64,000 nt of DNA from assembly GCA_963585895.1 (NCBI GenBank), contig OY757913.1:102589471-102653470 (forward strand). Reading direction: 5' to 3'. Numbering within the stretch: the first letter of the stretch is position 1; each line of letters starts with the position of its first letter. Below, one piece after another: positions 33,086 to 42,751 of this stretch. Source of the stretch: Sepioteuthis lessoniana (lineage: Eukaryota > Mollusca > Cephalopoda > Myopsida > Loliginidae). Both the position numbers and the translations under genes were made by a program. A model generated the notes under the pieces. It had not been told where the DNA came from. It did not search any database and was given only the letters and a program-made list of their open reading frames with translations.

Positions 33086-34220
33086 AGAGCAGCCATGGAC
33101 TGAATGTTTCACAAGTGTCCAAATTCAAAACAATCAGGTGATTTTCCAAGTGGAAAACATAACAAACAAAAAAACAAAACAAATAAACAAACAAATCATT
33201 TTCATCATCAACAATTTGATTTTTTCAATGGATTCATTATAATTAATAGAATTATACATACCATCTTAGTGAACAAATTTCTTCACTAAAAGATGCAAGA
33301 GAATTAACCAATCAATCGGTTTACAATGCCTCTTACTCCAGAAACCAATTTATTGATTGATTTTAATAGTATGTTAGCCACTCCTGAGTTATTTTGTCCT
33401 TGGAAGGTTAGAGAAATGCATTCATTATGCATCCGTTTTTTATCTAGTTGTTTTTTTAAGATTGTTTTTTCTTTGCACAGTCTAATCGAATATAAATAAT
33501 TTTTCAACTGATCCTTTGAGGGGGGGGTCTTTCTAGATCAATATGATCTTTCCGTTTGTCATCCATTAAGGTATATCTGCCTTTTGTAAGCATCTATTCA
33601 TTTCGATTGCTTGTTTTTCATGGATGGTAGTGAATTTGTTGGACCAGAATCCATGTATGCTTACATGGCCTGGAGTTTTCCAATCTGAAATTTTTGGAGT
33701 GTTGCTCCGAGTGAATCATTGTGCGTTTTCGCCTTCGGTCCATCTTCGAGTCCTTCTATCTCTTTTTCCCGTGTTGCTTATCAATTCGGCTTTTCTGTTA
33801 TGTTCTCTTACCATATTTTGCTGCAAAATTGTCTTGTTTCCTTGTCATCCGGTTGTTGATTTGCCTTCGTGCAATCCCCACTTCGTTCTGGTAGTTTTTT
33901 TTCATTGTTATTGTTGTTGTTATTATTATTATTACAACATTTTGGTTGCCAACTTGTGGCCTAATACTGATGTCTATCGCTTTCTATAAATTACAGGGAT
34001 CATTGAACGAATTGTTTATTTGAGTCAAGATAGTATGTTCTTCTTGCTTTTGTATTTTTCATTTATTAAACCAACGTTGTCAACCTGAAAAATAAAACCA
34101 AATAAATTTCATTACATGTCTTGAATATTTGTTATTCTTAATTTCCATGAAGTGGTGGGAATGAACTTTTAAAAAAATATTTTCCGTCAATACTATAATT
34201 TCTTTTCGTGCGTATATCCA
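33086..34220. other. Interval without a recognised gene
   Basis: Some stretches (33600-33990) are less AT-rich and carry a 121-codon open frame on the plus strand rich in Leu/Val/Cys/Ser. No homology is recognised and no convincing exon structure is seen. Confidence 0.35.
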
Positions 34221-34221
34221 A

Positions 34222-34230
34222 CCTTTCATA

Positions 34231-34262
<32 letters not shown>
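34222..34262. repeat. (CT)n(TA)n microsatellite
   Basis: Short CT run followed by a TA run. Confidence 0.9.
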
Positions 34263-34485
34263 ACTCTTTGAAAACAGTCTTTATACATGCAAGGAACTCC
34301 TGATGATGGCCAATGAAAGGCCCGAAAACGCTCGGCACAACTTTGGTAAATTCATCCACCAATTCCAACCTGAAATCAGACACTTATCAGGAAATATGAT
34401 AGGATCTTAAGAAAATTATATGGACAAAATGTGCCTTTATTATATAATAAAAAAATGCTTAAATGAAAGACAACCGCCCAACAAT

Positions 34486-34612
34486 ACAGAGAGAGAGAGA
34501 GAAAGAGAGAGAGAGAAAGAGAGAGAGAAAGAAAGAGAGAGACAGAGAGAGAGAGAGAGAGGGAGACACACACACATACACACACACACATACACATATA
34601 TATATATATTTT
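34486..34612. repeat. (GA)n, (CA)n and (TA)n microsatellites
   Basis: GA-rich run with AAAG variants to about 34566, then CACA and TATA runs. Confidence 0.9.
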
Positions 34613-34626
34613 TAAATAAGAATGTC

Positions 34627-34800
34627 TTAGAAGAGATTTGTATTTTTGGAATTTATTTATTTTGTTCTTACATACGAGTTATATATGTGTATGTTTCCAG
34701 CTTGTTGCTTTCGTCAGAGAACATATGTGGCACAAGGCCTTGTTAATGAGGCACTCAATGAGACTTGAACTCACCCCTTGTTTCCAGTATAAATGACCAT
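34627..34800 (-). repeat. tRNA-derived SINE with hammerhead tail (family S4)
   Basis: Read on the minus strand, GTGAGTTCAAGTCTCATTG (B-box region, as in the head at 7.06 kb) is followed by CAAGGCCTTGTGCCACATA, the ribozyme fold and a 3' end AAAAATACAAATCTCTTC. The A-box end is unclear beyond about 34790. Confidence 0.75.
34663..34723 (-). ncRNA. Hammerhead ribozyme fold in S4 SINE
   Basis: On the minus strand, stem I is TGTTCT (34718-34723) with AGAACA (34663-34668) and the core is CTGACGA (34711-34717; position 7 of the hammerhead may be any base). GAA is 34695-34697. Stem III is ACATAC (34689-34694) with GTATGT (34670-34675), and H17 is A at 34669. Stem II (34698-34710) is AGC/GCT with an A-G mismatch where a G-C normally abuts the core. 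Stems I and III are perfect, six pairs each. The weak stem II base leaves activity open. Confidence 0.7.
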
Positions 34801-34939
34801 TGGTTGGTCAGGCTGGTTTATATAGGGGTCGTTGTCTCTCTTTCCTAGAGTGTGTTTACTTTGGTCTGGTCAATGGCTATCGAATATATAATTAATTTCA
34901 CATCAAAAATATATCTAAACTCACATGTCGAGCTAAAAA

Positions 34940-35072
34940 CATTTTTTATGAATTTAATGAAAAAAATTAAATCCAGCAGTTCCATTACAAAATTTATTTC
35001 AGGTCTACAAAAATGACCTTCATCAGATTGAACTAAATACATTTATGTCTTGAATACGATGTAGACACACCT
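34940..35072 (-). repeat. Short repeat (family S8), minus strand
   Basis: This copy matches, in inverted orientation, the copy at 35690-35805. Shared strings on the minus strand: ACATCGTATTCAA, TTTTTGTAGACCTG, AATAAATTT, ATGGAAC.GCTGGAT. It carries the ribozyme fold at 34979-35033. Confidence 0.85.
34979..35033 (-). ncRNA. Hammerhead ribozyme fold in family S8
   Basis: On the minus strand, stem I is GTTCAAT (35027-35033) with ATGGAAC (34979-34985), six of seven paired. The core is CTGATGA (35020-35026). Stem II is AGGTC (35015-35019) with GACCT (35001-35005), five perfect pairs, and GAA is 34998-35000. Stem III is ATAA with TTGT (one G-U), and H17 is A at 34986. All catalytic bases are present. 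The A-U at the base of stem II is not the usual G-C but is paired. Confidence 0.7.
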
Positions 35073-35689
35073 ACCTTGACGGTTGATATACGATAAAACC
35101 CAACAAACCCACCAACCAACCCCCTACCTTGCTTCCAGCGAGAAAAGAAAAAATATTTTATTCGTTGGGAATATCATTAAATGATAATAAATAAAATGTT
35201 TCTACTTTCCCCTTTTTTTATTTTAAAGAACTCGTTACTAATAATTTGAATTACTATTGATTTTTTTAACCGCTGAATATCGAATGGTATTACTAGTGAG
35301 TCGAGAGTTAATCAAATAAAGTATAATTAAAATAAAGTTAAGATTTAATTCCTAATTTTCAATTTTTATCCTATGTTTTAAATATTCAATAATATACTCG
35401 ACGTTGTCTAGATAATCATTATTAATATTACTTCAACTTAATATCTATTCAGAAAACCTATCGTTACTAACTCTTAATTATCTACATTAAGAAGAATTAT
35501 CATTTCATTTTTAAGTTAACCTTGATGAATATTGGATTAATATTATTACAGATATTGGATTAAAGTATCTAAGAAATCTTAATTAATCTTTAATATGAAT
35601 AACAAGTTCTTTAAAATGAAAAACAGGGAAGCATAAATGTAATGATATTTACAACGGATACATTTTCTATCTTCTCGCCGGAAGCCAGA
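35073..35689. other. AT-rich interval between the S8 copies
   Basis: A partial SINE tail (GACGGTTGATATACGATAAA) begins at about 35076. The rest is unrecognised AT-rich DNA. Confidence 0.4.
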
Positions 35690-35805
35690 TAGGGTGTATA
35701 CATCGTATTCAAAGCGTAAGTGTACTTAATTCCATCTAATGAAGGTAATTTTTGTAGACCTGGAATAAATTTATTATGGAACAGCTGGATTGGATTTTTT
35801 TGTTA
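35690..35805 (+). repeat. Short repeat (family S8), plus strand
   Basis: Second copy, about 620 bp from the first and inverted relative to it. Its ribozyme module (35730-35782) keeps a perfect stem I TTCCAT/ATGGAA and stem III ATAAA/TTTAT, but the core reads CTAATGA and GGA instead of GAA, so it should be inactive. Confidence 0.8.
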
Positions 35806-35806
35806 A

Positions 35807-35827
35807 TTATATATATATATATATATA
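35807..35827. repeat. (TA)n microsatellite
   Basis: Short TA run directly after the S8 copy. DNA to 36060 is unrecognised. Confidence 0.85.
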
Positions 35828-36058
35828 CAAGTAAAAAATCTTATTTTTTTTATATTAGGATAATTTTTATTCAAGTACAAATTTCAGATTCCAAAATTAG
35901 TATTCCAATTCACTATCTTCCTCAAGATGTCGTTCTGCTAGTGGAAATGTTTTGATTAAAATATTTTCTAATCATACGGTGATGATATTTATTCAAATAC
36001 ATATTTATGCTCTCTTGTCGAATTATCTATCGATCTAGCTATCTGTAAAGATGAGACT

Positions 36059-36060
<2 letters not shown>

Positions 36061-36096
<36 letters not shown>
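36061..36096. repeat. (TA)n tract at the 5' edge of LINE copy 3
   Basis: The TA run passes directly into LINE sequence without other flanking DNA. Confidence 0.9.
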
Positions 36097-36098
<2 letters not shown>

Positions 36099-37836
36099 AT
36101 TAGAGACTCGGTGGAAGATAGACAATCTAGAATTGCCTGGCAAACAATAAACAAAGTGAGCAGAAGAAAGAACACAGCCAAAGCAAAACTTAAAGCAGCA
36201 AACCAACAAGAAAGAATAAAACTGTGGAAACAGCACTTCGAAAACTTACTTGGAAACCCACCAAAAAAAAACGCCTGAACCAATCACCAGAATAATTAGC
36301 AAACAATTAGACATTAAACTAGGACCGTTCACACAAGAAGAACTCGACTCGGTTCTCAGAAAAATTAAAAATAGGAAAGCTGCAGGACTGGACGAAATTC
36401 CCCCGGAAGTATGGAAGACCAGACAATTCGACGACATACTGCTCCGACACTGCAACGCAGTATACAATCAAAATCCGATAGATAGATGGACGAAGGGATG
36501 CATACTCCCCTTCCCTAAAAAGGGGGACCTCGGATTAGCCAAAAACTACCGAGGCATAACACTTACATCCATAGCTGCCAAAATCTACAATGCCCTACTA
36601 CGAAACCGAATAGAACCCAAAATCGACAACATACTTAGAAAAAACCAAAATGGCTTCCGAAGAAATAGATCCACGACATGACAAATATTAACCATCCGCA
36701 GAATCCTTGAAGGTGTACGGGCAAAGAACCTACAAGCGACATTAATATTTGTCGACTTTACCAAGGCTTTCGACTCCATTCACAGAGGAAAGATGGAACA
36801 AATCCTACTAGCGTACGGCATACCTAAAGAAACCGTAGCGGCAATAACGATTCTCTATAGAAACACTAAAGTAAAAGTACGATCACCAGATGGAGATACA
36901 GAATACTTCGACATAGTAGCAGGAGTACTACAAGGAGAGACGCTGGCTCCGTATCTCTTTATCATTTGTCTAGACTACGTACATAGAACATCGATTGACA
37001 AAATCAAAGAGAATGGCTTCGAACTGACGAAGAAAAGAAGCAGAAGATACCCCGCAACAACAATTACCGACGCCGACTACGCCGATGACATAGCGATACT
37101 GGCAAATACACCTGACCAAGCCGAAACACTTCTGCATAGTTTGGAACGAGCAGCAGCAAGCATAGGCCTCCATGTTAATGCACACAAAACGGAATATATG
37201 TGCTATAACCAAACGGGGGACATCTCCACTCTAGAAGGAACCCCTCTTAAACTAGTAGACAAATTCACGTACCTAGGAAGCAGCGTCGAATCAACCGAAA
37301 AGGACATTGAAACGAGGTTAACGAAAGCATGGACAGCTATCAATAGGCTATCGACTATATGGAAATCAGACCTAACCGATAAAATGAAACGCAGTTTCTT
37401 CCAGGCAGCGGTCACATCGATACTGCTATATGGATGCACTACATGGACGCTAACAAAACGGCTGGAGAAGAAACTAGATGGCAATTACACAAGAATGCTG
37501 CGTGCAATCTTCAACAAGTCCTGGCAGCAACACCCCACAAGACACCAACTGTACGGCCACCTGCCCCCTATCACGAAAACTATTCAAGTTAGGCGAACCA
37601 GACATGCAGGACATTGCTGGAGAAGCAGAGATGAACTCATAAGAGATGTACTCTTATGGATCCCCACACACGGCCGCGCAAAAGCAGGACGACCAGCACG
37701 AACGTACATTCAGCAGCTATGTGAGGATACAGGTTGTTGTCCTGAAGACCTGCCTAGGGCGATGAACGATAGGGAGGAGTGGCGAGAGAGGGTCAGGGAT
37801 ATCCGTGCTGCCAGCACGATATGATGATGATGATGA

Positions 37837-37841
<5 letters not shown>
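36097..37841 (+). mobile_element. RTE-like LINE, copy 3 (5'-truncated)
   Basis: The copy starts at IRDSVEDRQSRIAW, after the endonuclease, and covers the linker, complete reverse transcriptase and C-terminal region. One frame change lies in a run of A near 36265. An in-frame TGA lies at about 36679 (Ser in copies 1 and 2), after which the frame is open from 36682 to 37824 and reaches the natural end RVRDIRAASTI. Catalytic DADYADDIAIL, FTKAFDSI and GVLQGETLAPYLF are visible. The (GAT)n tail runs straight into (TA)n. It is highly similar to copy 1; the C-terminal region is the best preserved in the window. Confidence 0.92.

Positions 37842-37879
<38 letters not shown>
37839..37879. repeat. (TA)n tract at the 3' edge of LINE copy 3
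   Basis: With the 36061-36096 tract it suggests copy 3 landed inside one TA microsatellite. Confidence 0.9.
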
Positions 37880-37881
<2 letters not shown>

Positions 37882-38195
37882 CGGTAAGTCTTGACTGATA
37901 AAATTAAACGCAGTTTCTTCCAAATAGAGGTCGTGTTGATACTCCTATATGGATGCACAATATAAACGCTAACAAAACGTATTGAGAAAAATCTTGACGG
38001 CAACTACACAAGAATGCTGCGAGCAATATTGAACAAGTCATGGTGGCAGCACCCAACAAAGCAGCACCAACATACACGGATCTGTGCTGATACGGGATGT
38101 AGTCCTGAAGACCTACCGGAAGCAATAGACGATAGAGAAGGGAGTGATAAAGGGCCAGATTTATCCGTGCTGATGGCGTGACATACTGCTACTGC
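37880..38195 (+). mobile_element. RTE-like LINE, short decayed 3' copy
   Basis: Starts at the counterpart of LTDKMKRSFFQAAVTSILLYG and runs to NKSWWQHPTK. It then skips about 150 bases to the AGCACCAACATACACGG segment, ends with a SPEDLPEA-like stretch, and has a broken tail. The internal deletion and divergence mark it as older than copies 1-3. Confidence 0.82.
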
Positions 38196-38200
38196 TGATA

Positions 38201-38232
<32 letters not shown>

Positions 38233-38233
38233 A
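38196..38233. repeat. (TA)n microsatellite
   Basis: TA run with one GT interruption. DNA at 38234-38545 is unrecognised. Confidence 0.85.
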
Positions 38234-38545
38234 CGGACACCTATCCTTTGACTGGAAAAACCTAATAGAAAATACTCTGAAATAAAACCTGAATTTTTCA
38301 TCTTCCGTTGTGATTTGGTATACTACTTACTGGGTGGTAAAACCTGAGGAAACAATATGTATTATAAAAACTAAAATCCTGCGATGTACAAAGTGATGTT
38401 AGGTACCGTATCCTTTTCCGCATCTTGTATATTTTGCAAGTTTAGTTTTTAATCAGGAGATGTGAGTTACAGTTAGGTTTGTAACAACGACTATCGTCTA
38501 TCAAGATATGTCAGCAATTATATATACTTACATTCGTACATATGA

Positions 38546-38960
38546 CCCAGTCGGCTCCCAGGTCCAGAGTGTAAGCACCTTATGAGAGCCAATCTATGTG
38601 TCAAATAAAACTAAACTGAGTATTTATGCTAAACTGAATTGTTTGAATTAGAACACTTTTTACATTTAAGTGTATGTAAAAAAAAACAAAAAAAAAACTG
38701 TATACTGAAGCTGAATTGAATTGTTTGAAAATAGAACTCTTTGATCATTTAGCTGCGTGTAAAGAAATCACTAATGTTTATTTGAATTGTTTGTGATACA
38801 TAGCAATACTTGGAAGTATTTAACTTTTTTGACATGCTTAGCTTAATTGTTTGAAATAGAACTGTTTGATCATTTAACTGTGTGAAAACAAAAACTGTAT
38901 TTAAACCAACGATTAACTGTGTGTAAATTGTTTAAGATTAAGAGAGACCAGTTAACTGTA
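38546..38960 (+). repeat. SINE 3' end and tail (family S3)
   Basis: CCCAGTCGGCTCCCAGGTCC and CCAATCTATGTGTCAAATAA are followed by many CTAAACTGAATTGTTTGAA units and then TAGCAATACTTGG-type units. Confidence 0.6.
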
Positions 38961-39169
38961 TATGTTATATACTCACATAATAAATATGCTTATATACACA
39001 TATACATGTTCATGCAGTATCACAACGGCACCATAAATAATTAAACAGACGCACAATGATAAAGTCGCAAGAATAAACGATGCATGCAAGGAAGACGCAG
39101 GAAGACTTCTTTATAACATATTTTACCTCACATCTTTATTTGTAAGTTTCGAAATGGATGTTCCAAGTT

Positions 39170-39530
39170 TGCATGTGAGAGGTAGCTGGGGACCGAACAT
39201 TACTGAAATATTTTGACCCCGAAGTTGTGGCCGTCAGCGTTGTGTCTTTCTCGTTCTCCATGGTTGCTCAACCGGACCCTGGAGTAAACTCTTCTGTGTG
39301 CTGGCTTTCCCTACTACATCGCGTCTACTTCCGTCTTCCACTGTACTGCTTGCCCTCCTTCTCGCCTATGTCCCACTGTCCTCAATTCGTCGGCCTTATA
39401 TTACCTTCAAACTCCCACGCAGTAATATAGACACGCCTACGCAACCTCTTCCGATTTCCAGCGACCGGGATGTGTCACTTCCTTCCGGTGCACCACCTTG
39501 ATGGCATTTTTGGCCGGGTCAAAAGGTCAA
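39170..39530. other. Less AT-rich block, unrecognised
   Basis: GC content is clearly above its surroundings. It runs from a TTTTGACCCC string (about 39210) to GGGTCAAAAGGTCAAAAC (about 39515), which are roughly inverse to each other, and it contains TTGCTCAACCGG, a string also present in the repeats at 40.95 and 49.46 kb. Two short overlapping open frames are not convincing. It may be a distant relative of those repeats. Confidence 0.35.
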
Positions 39531-39691
39531 AACATAACATATACAAAAAACGTGCTCAGGCTGGTTTAAAAATGCTGTCTGCCATATGTGTTTAGAAATC
39601 AGATCTGTACTATATGTATACAAATGGTTTGGCTTTAAATGACTGATAATGGTCGGTATTACATAAAACTAAACCACGCAAAACAAAACAA

Positions 39692-39693
39692 GA

Positions 39694-39736
<43 letters not shown>

Positions 39737-39752
39737 CATATATATATATATA
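39692..39752. repeat. (CA)n(TA)n microsatellite
   Basis: CA run then TA run, preceded by a SINE tail monomer with GACTGATAATGGTC at about 39640. Confidence 0.9.
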
Positions 39753-39764
39753 TTGGTTTCCTTA

Positions 39765-39930
39765 TGGTATGATAATTTTTCATATGCCCACTAGTTTCAC
39801 ACGTCGAAAAGTAATATCAATGAAATCATAGATTTTATGCGTCGACATGCTATCCCATTAGAACTCTGCGAATTCTTTAATAAGTTTATTTTAGGAATAA
39901 ATTTCGTATTCTTAAATGTAAAATTCAAGA
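39765..39930 (+). repeat. Dispersed repeat shared with 32.91-33.09 kb
   Basis: Second copy of the ~165-bp repeat described there. 39931-40320 is unrecognised. Confidence 0.6.
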
Positions 39931-40317
39931 ACTCGTCGATATCCAAAAGCAAGATAGATCAATATTTCTGAACAAGCGAAATGCTTTGAACAATATGAAC
40001 ATTTTAGATCCGGCATAAATTTAAGAATATGAAGGGTAATAATCATGCATTCGTTGATATGCAAGTGTTTCAACTCTCTACACCTCTAGTGTTGTGCATA
40101 TTTTCCTTCAGGCACAATTTTTCAAATCTCAATATATCCATCCCTCAAAAGCAGTAATTTTCATACCTTTTTAAACCGAGACCTCTTTCTATTTCTGGGT
40201 GTATCTCGTTGATAAACATAAAAAAAGGTTTATTCTCTAAAATATATTTAATGAAAATTACATCCAATATATGCATTGAGTTATAGTTTTTGAGAAAGAT
40301 ACATGTAATTCACTTTT

Positions 40318-40319
<2 letters not shown>

Positions 40320-40369
<50 letters not shown>
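40320..40369. repeat. (TA)n microsatellite
   Basis: Uninterrupted TA run. Confidence 0.95.
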
Positions 40370-40370
<1 letters not shown>

Positions 40371-40698
40371 TACAACATGTGAAAGCACGTGCGATACTCT
40401 GTCCTCATCAGCCGCCAACCAGGGTGATAACACAGTTTCGGTAGTTCAAGGCGGTACTGCCACTCCTGGCGCTACCAAGCAGCTTTTGCCACCGGACACC
40501 TTTTGCTTATATTTAGATCTGTATTTGGTCGACAGACTGTTAAATACTGAAAATACTACTTCTCGTAGTTTCATCTTTATATAAGTTAGTAGAATTTTGA
40601 CCGCTTTTTAAGACAATGATAAATACTCAGAAGCTAAAATTTGGGGAGTGCTTGCTGTTTAAACTGAATTTTAATAGGTGTATACAAGTGCAACAATG

Positions 40699-41242
40699 TT
40701 GCATATTCGTAATCAACTATACGTATAATACATATACACATATACGCCCGGAAACATAGTCAACACAATAATGAAAAACGGACACAGTTCATTAGAAAAA
40801 TATACCTCTCACTTAATTCCAAAGGGTAAGAAAGGGTTACGAAAGGGTTATGGTATGAGAGGTGAGTTGGAGACTGAACAAAGGCTGCAACATATTGACC
40901 CCCCAGCTCTTCTGGCTATAGCAGCGCTTCTTTCTCATCCTGCGAGGCTTCTCAACCGGGAGCCCTGAAGACCCAGATCTCTGCTGGGTCTGGTTATCAC
41001 TGCTTCGGACTGCAACAACAGACTCCAAACTCTGATCTCCAACTAATTCGAACTTCCTGTAGCACCGGGTTATATAATTGCTTGACATGCACCTGCTTCA
41101 GTGAGCGTCGCATCTGCACTCAGTTCAACCCGTTCACAGTCAAGGTTATTCCCTGATATATTCGACCGGATGCACCTGTTATTTACACAGGGGCATTTCT
41201 TATTTGACAGCTCGACCGGGTCGAAGGTCAATATGTTACAGC
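40699..41242 (+). mobile_element. ~540-bp repeat, copy A, possible solo LTR or MITE
   Basis: It shares about 450 bp with 49263-49718. Near-inverse strings TGCAACATATTGACC (40886) and GGTCAATATGTTACA (ending 41240) frame the inner 355 bp, a TG..CA layout also seen in LTRs. About 100 bp upstream of the inner start is also shared between copies. The whole insert is flanked by a 26-bp direct repeat beginning AATAGGTGTATACAAG (40673-40698 and 41243-41268, two differences). If it is an LTR fossil it is a short relic without internal genes. No coding capacity is seen. Confidence 0.6.
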
Positions 41243-41509
41243 AATAGGTGTATACAAGTAAAACAATGAATTTCCGACTCTATCGCTAATCGGACAATAT
41301 AAGTTTTAAAGATGTCTTTGCAGCGTTTACGTTGAGTTGTGGAACTACCAAAATTTAAAAACACTCTCTTAAAGTGATATAAAAAAGTCTTCTTTGTTGG
41401 TTTTCTTAATTCATATCTTATTATTTATAATTCACAAACTATACGTCCATCAGTCCGTTTATTTGATGTCTGATGTTAAACAAACATTCAAGGAATCATA
41501 GTAGGTTTG

Positions 41510-41735
41510 TTGGATTTTATGTCATATCTAAAATTTAAGGTTATTTAATGCTAAATCTTTTTTATACATATATATCAAAGATATTGGATTTGATCTGGTT
41601 AGTGTTTACGGCATATCAACCATTATAGGTTATTTAATGTCAAATCATCTATATGCATATAAATTATATATTTATACGATTTGATTTGGGTTGGTTTTAT
41701 GCCATATCAAACATTGAATTTTTTCAATGTCAAAT
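41510..41735 (-). repeat. Three SINE-tail monomers, minus strand
   Basis: Reversed hairpins near 41525, 41605 and 41695. The last has CATTGAA/TTCAATG as its inner stem, replacing AACC/GGTT while keeping a perfect helix. Confidence 0.75.
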
Positions 41736-41939
41736 CGATTACAAGTATTCTTTGTTAGGTACATGTTGTTAGGATTGAACCCGCAACCGTCAGATGATTT
41801 CCCTTAGAAGCACTTAAACTAAACTCCTATATCAGTTACGCCAGCCGGACATATGGGTTCGGTTCGAACTTCCGTTTACGCGATTGATTTCGGCATGAAA
41901 TACCTGAAAAAGGCCGAAGGACGCATTGGCTGATATGTT

Positions 41940-42190
41940 GTTTGGTTTGGTTTGGTCTTTTGTTTAATGGTATATCAACCTTTGTAGGTTATCCAAGGCC
42001 AAAGCCATCCTTCCAGAAGAACAGCAGTGGTACTATTTAACCCATAGCTGGGAGGATAAAGGGGTTCATACCTTTTCCAAGAGTATTTATCCGAGAGTGA
42101 ACGTAATAGCGCGACTGGAGTTCGTAATCGCTTACGACGATTCCACAGTTCAGCGCTTAAACCATTACACCACGAAGACAACCCCATGAT
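41940..42190 (-). repeat. tRNA-derived SINE (family S2), minus strand
   Basis: On the minus strand the head has CTTCGTGGTGTAATGGTTTA (A box) and a GATTACGAACTCC B-box region. The body has TATGAACCCCTTTATCC and the end is the hairpin module (reversed at 41968-42000). Best copy of S2. Confidence 0.8.
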
Positions 42191-42352
42191 TCGTTGTTAA
42201 TATAACAATAAAACATGAAGAGAATTGTCGGAATAAACTAAATAATCATATTAATCATACTTAACATTGGTAAAGTACTACAGGTATACGTGTGTTTCAC
42301 TTCATTTGTGGACTTTTTAAACATGGACTCCTCTGTTAATGGGCCAATGACT

Positions 42353-42632
42353 GCAAAAGATATCTGAAAAATGCGTCATTTGCGAACAAAATTTGTGTAA
42401 TGGTTGATTGCCAACCGGGTTTAAACGCGAACAAGATTGGAATAGTGAAAGTTTGTGAATGAGACTTAAACTCTGGTTTATAGCAAACGAGCTTTTTACA
42501 GTGGTTTATTACGAACGACGTTTGCACAGTGAAATTTTGCGAGTGATGTTTGAACAATGACTGGTTGTGAACGAAATTTGATGTGTTGTAGATTGTGGAC
42601 AAGATTTTTAATCAGAGCCCATGTCAGTTGTT
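42353..42632 (+). repeat. Cryptic 28-bp tandem repeat, about 8-9 units
   Basis: Diverged units such as GCGAACAAAATTTGTG, GCGAACAAGATTGGAA, GCAAACGAGCTTTTTA, ACGAACGACGTTTGCA and GTGAACGAAATTTGATG recur every 28 bases (42427, 42455, 42483, 42511, 42539, 42567, 42595), each ending near TGGTTTATT or a variant. Not a microsatellite, and low sequence identity hides it. Confidence 0.75.
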
Positions 42633-42634
42633 AC

Positions 42635-42749
42635 AGGATGGAACGATAAAATTATCCCCCTAAGGAAAAACATCACTACAACTTTATTTTAAAACTTTTA
42701 TTGAAAAAAATAAATTCTGGTAACTTGATTATATTGTAGAGCTGACATC
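42635..42749 (-). mobile_element. Partial end of a mariner-type element
   Basis: About 115 bp equal to the 3' end of the element that follows (CAGGATGGAACGATAAAATT at the tip, then ACTTTATTTTAAAACTTTTA and GTAGAGCTGACATC). It stops exactly at a TA where the complete element begins. Either an older copy received the next one at that TA and lost its remainder, or the end was duplicated. Confidence 0.75.
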
Positions 42750-42751
42750 TA

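Noticed and set aside
33624-33989. 121-codon plus-strand frame as a small membrane protein
   Set aside because: Hydrophobic composition follows from T-rich sequence; no conserved motif or start context.
34300-34345. CTGATGATGGCC..GGCCCGAAAACG as a hammerhead
   Set aside because: Stem II is plausible, but no stem I or III partner was found.
40375-40425. Minus-strand GGCTGATGAGGACAG as a ribozyme core
   Set aside because: No GAA-A segment at a workable distance and no stem partners.
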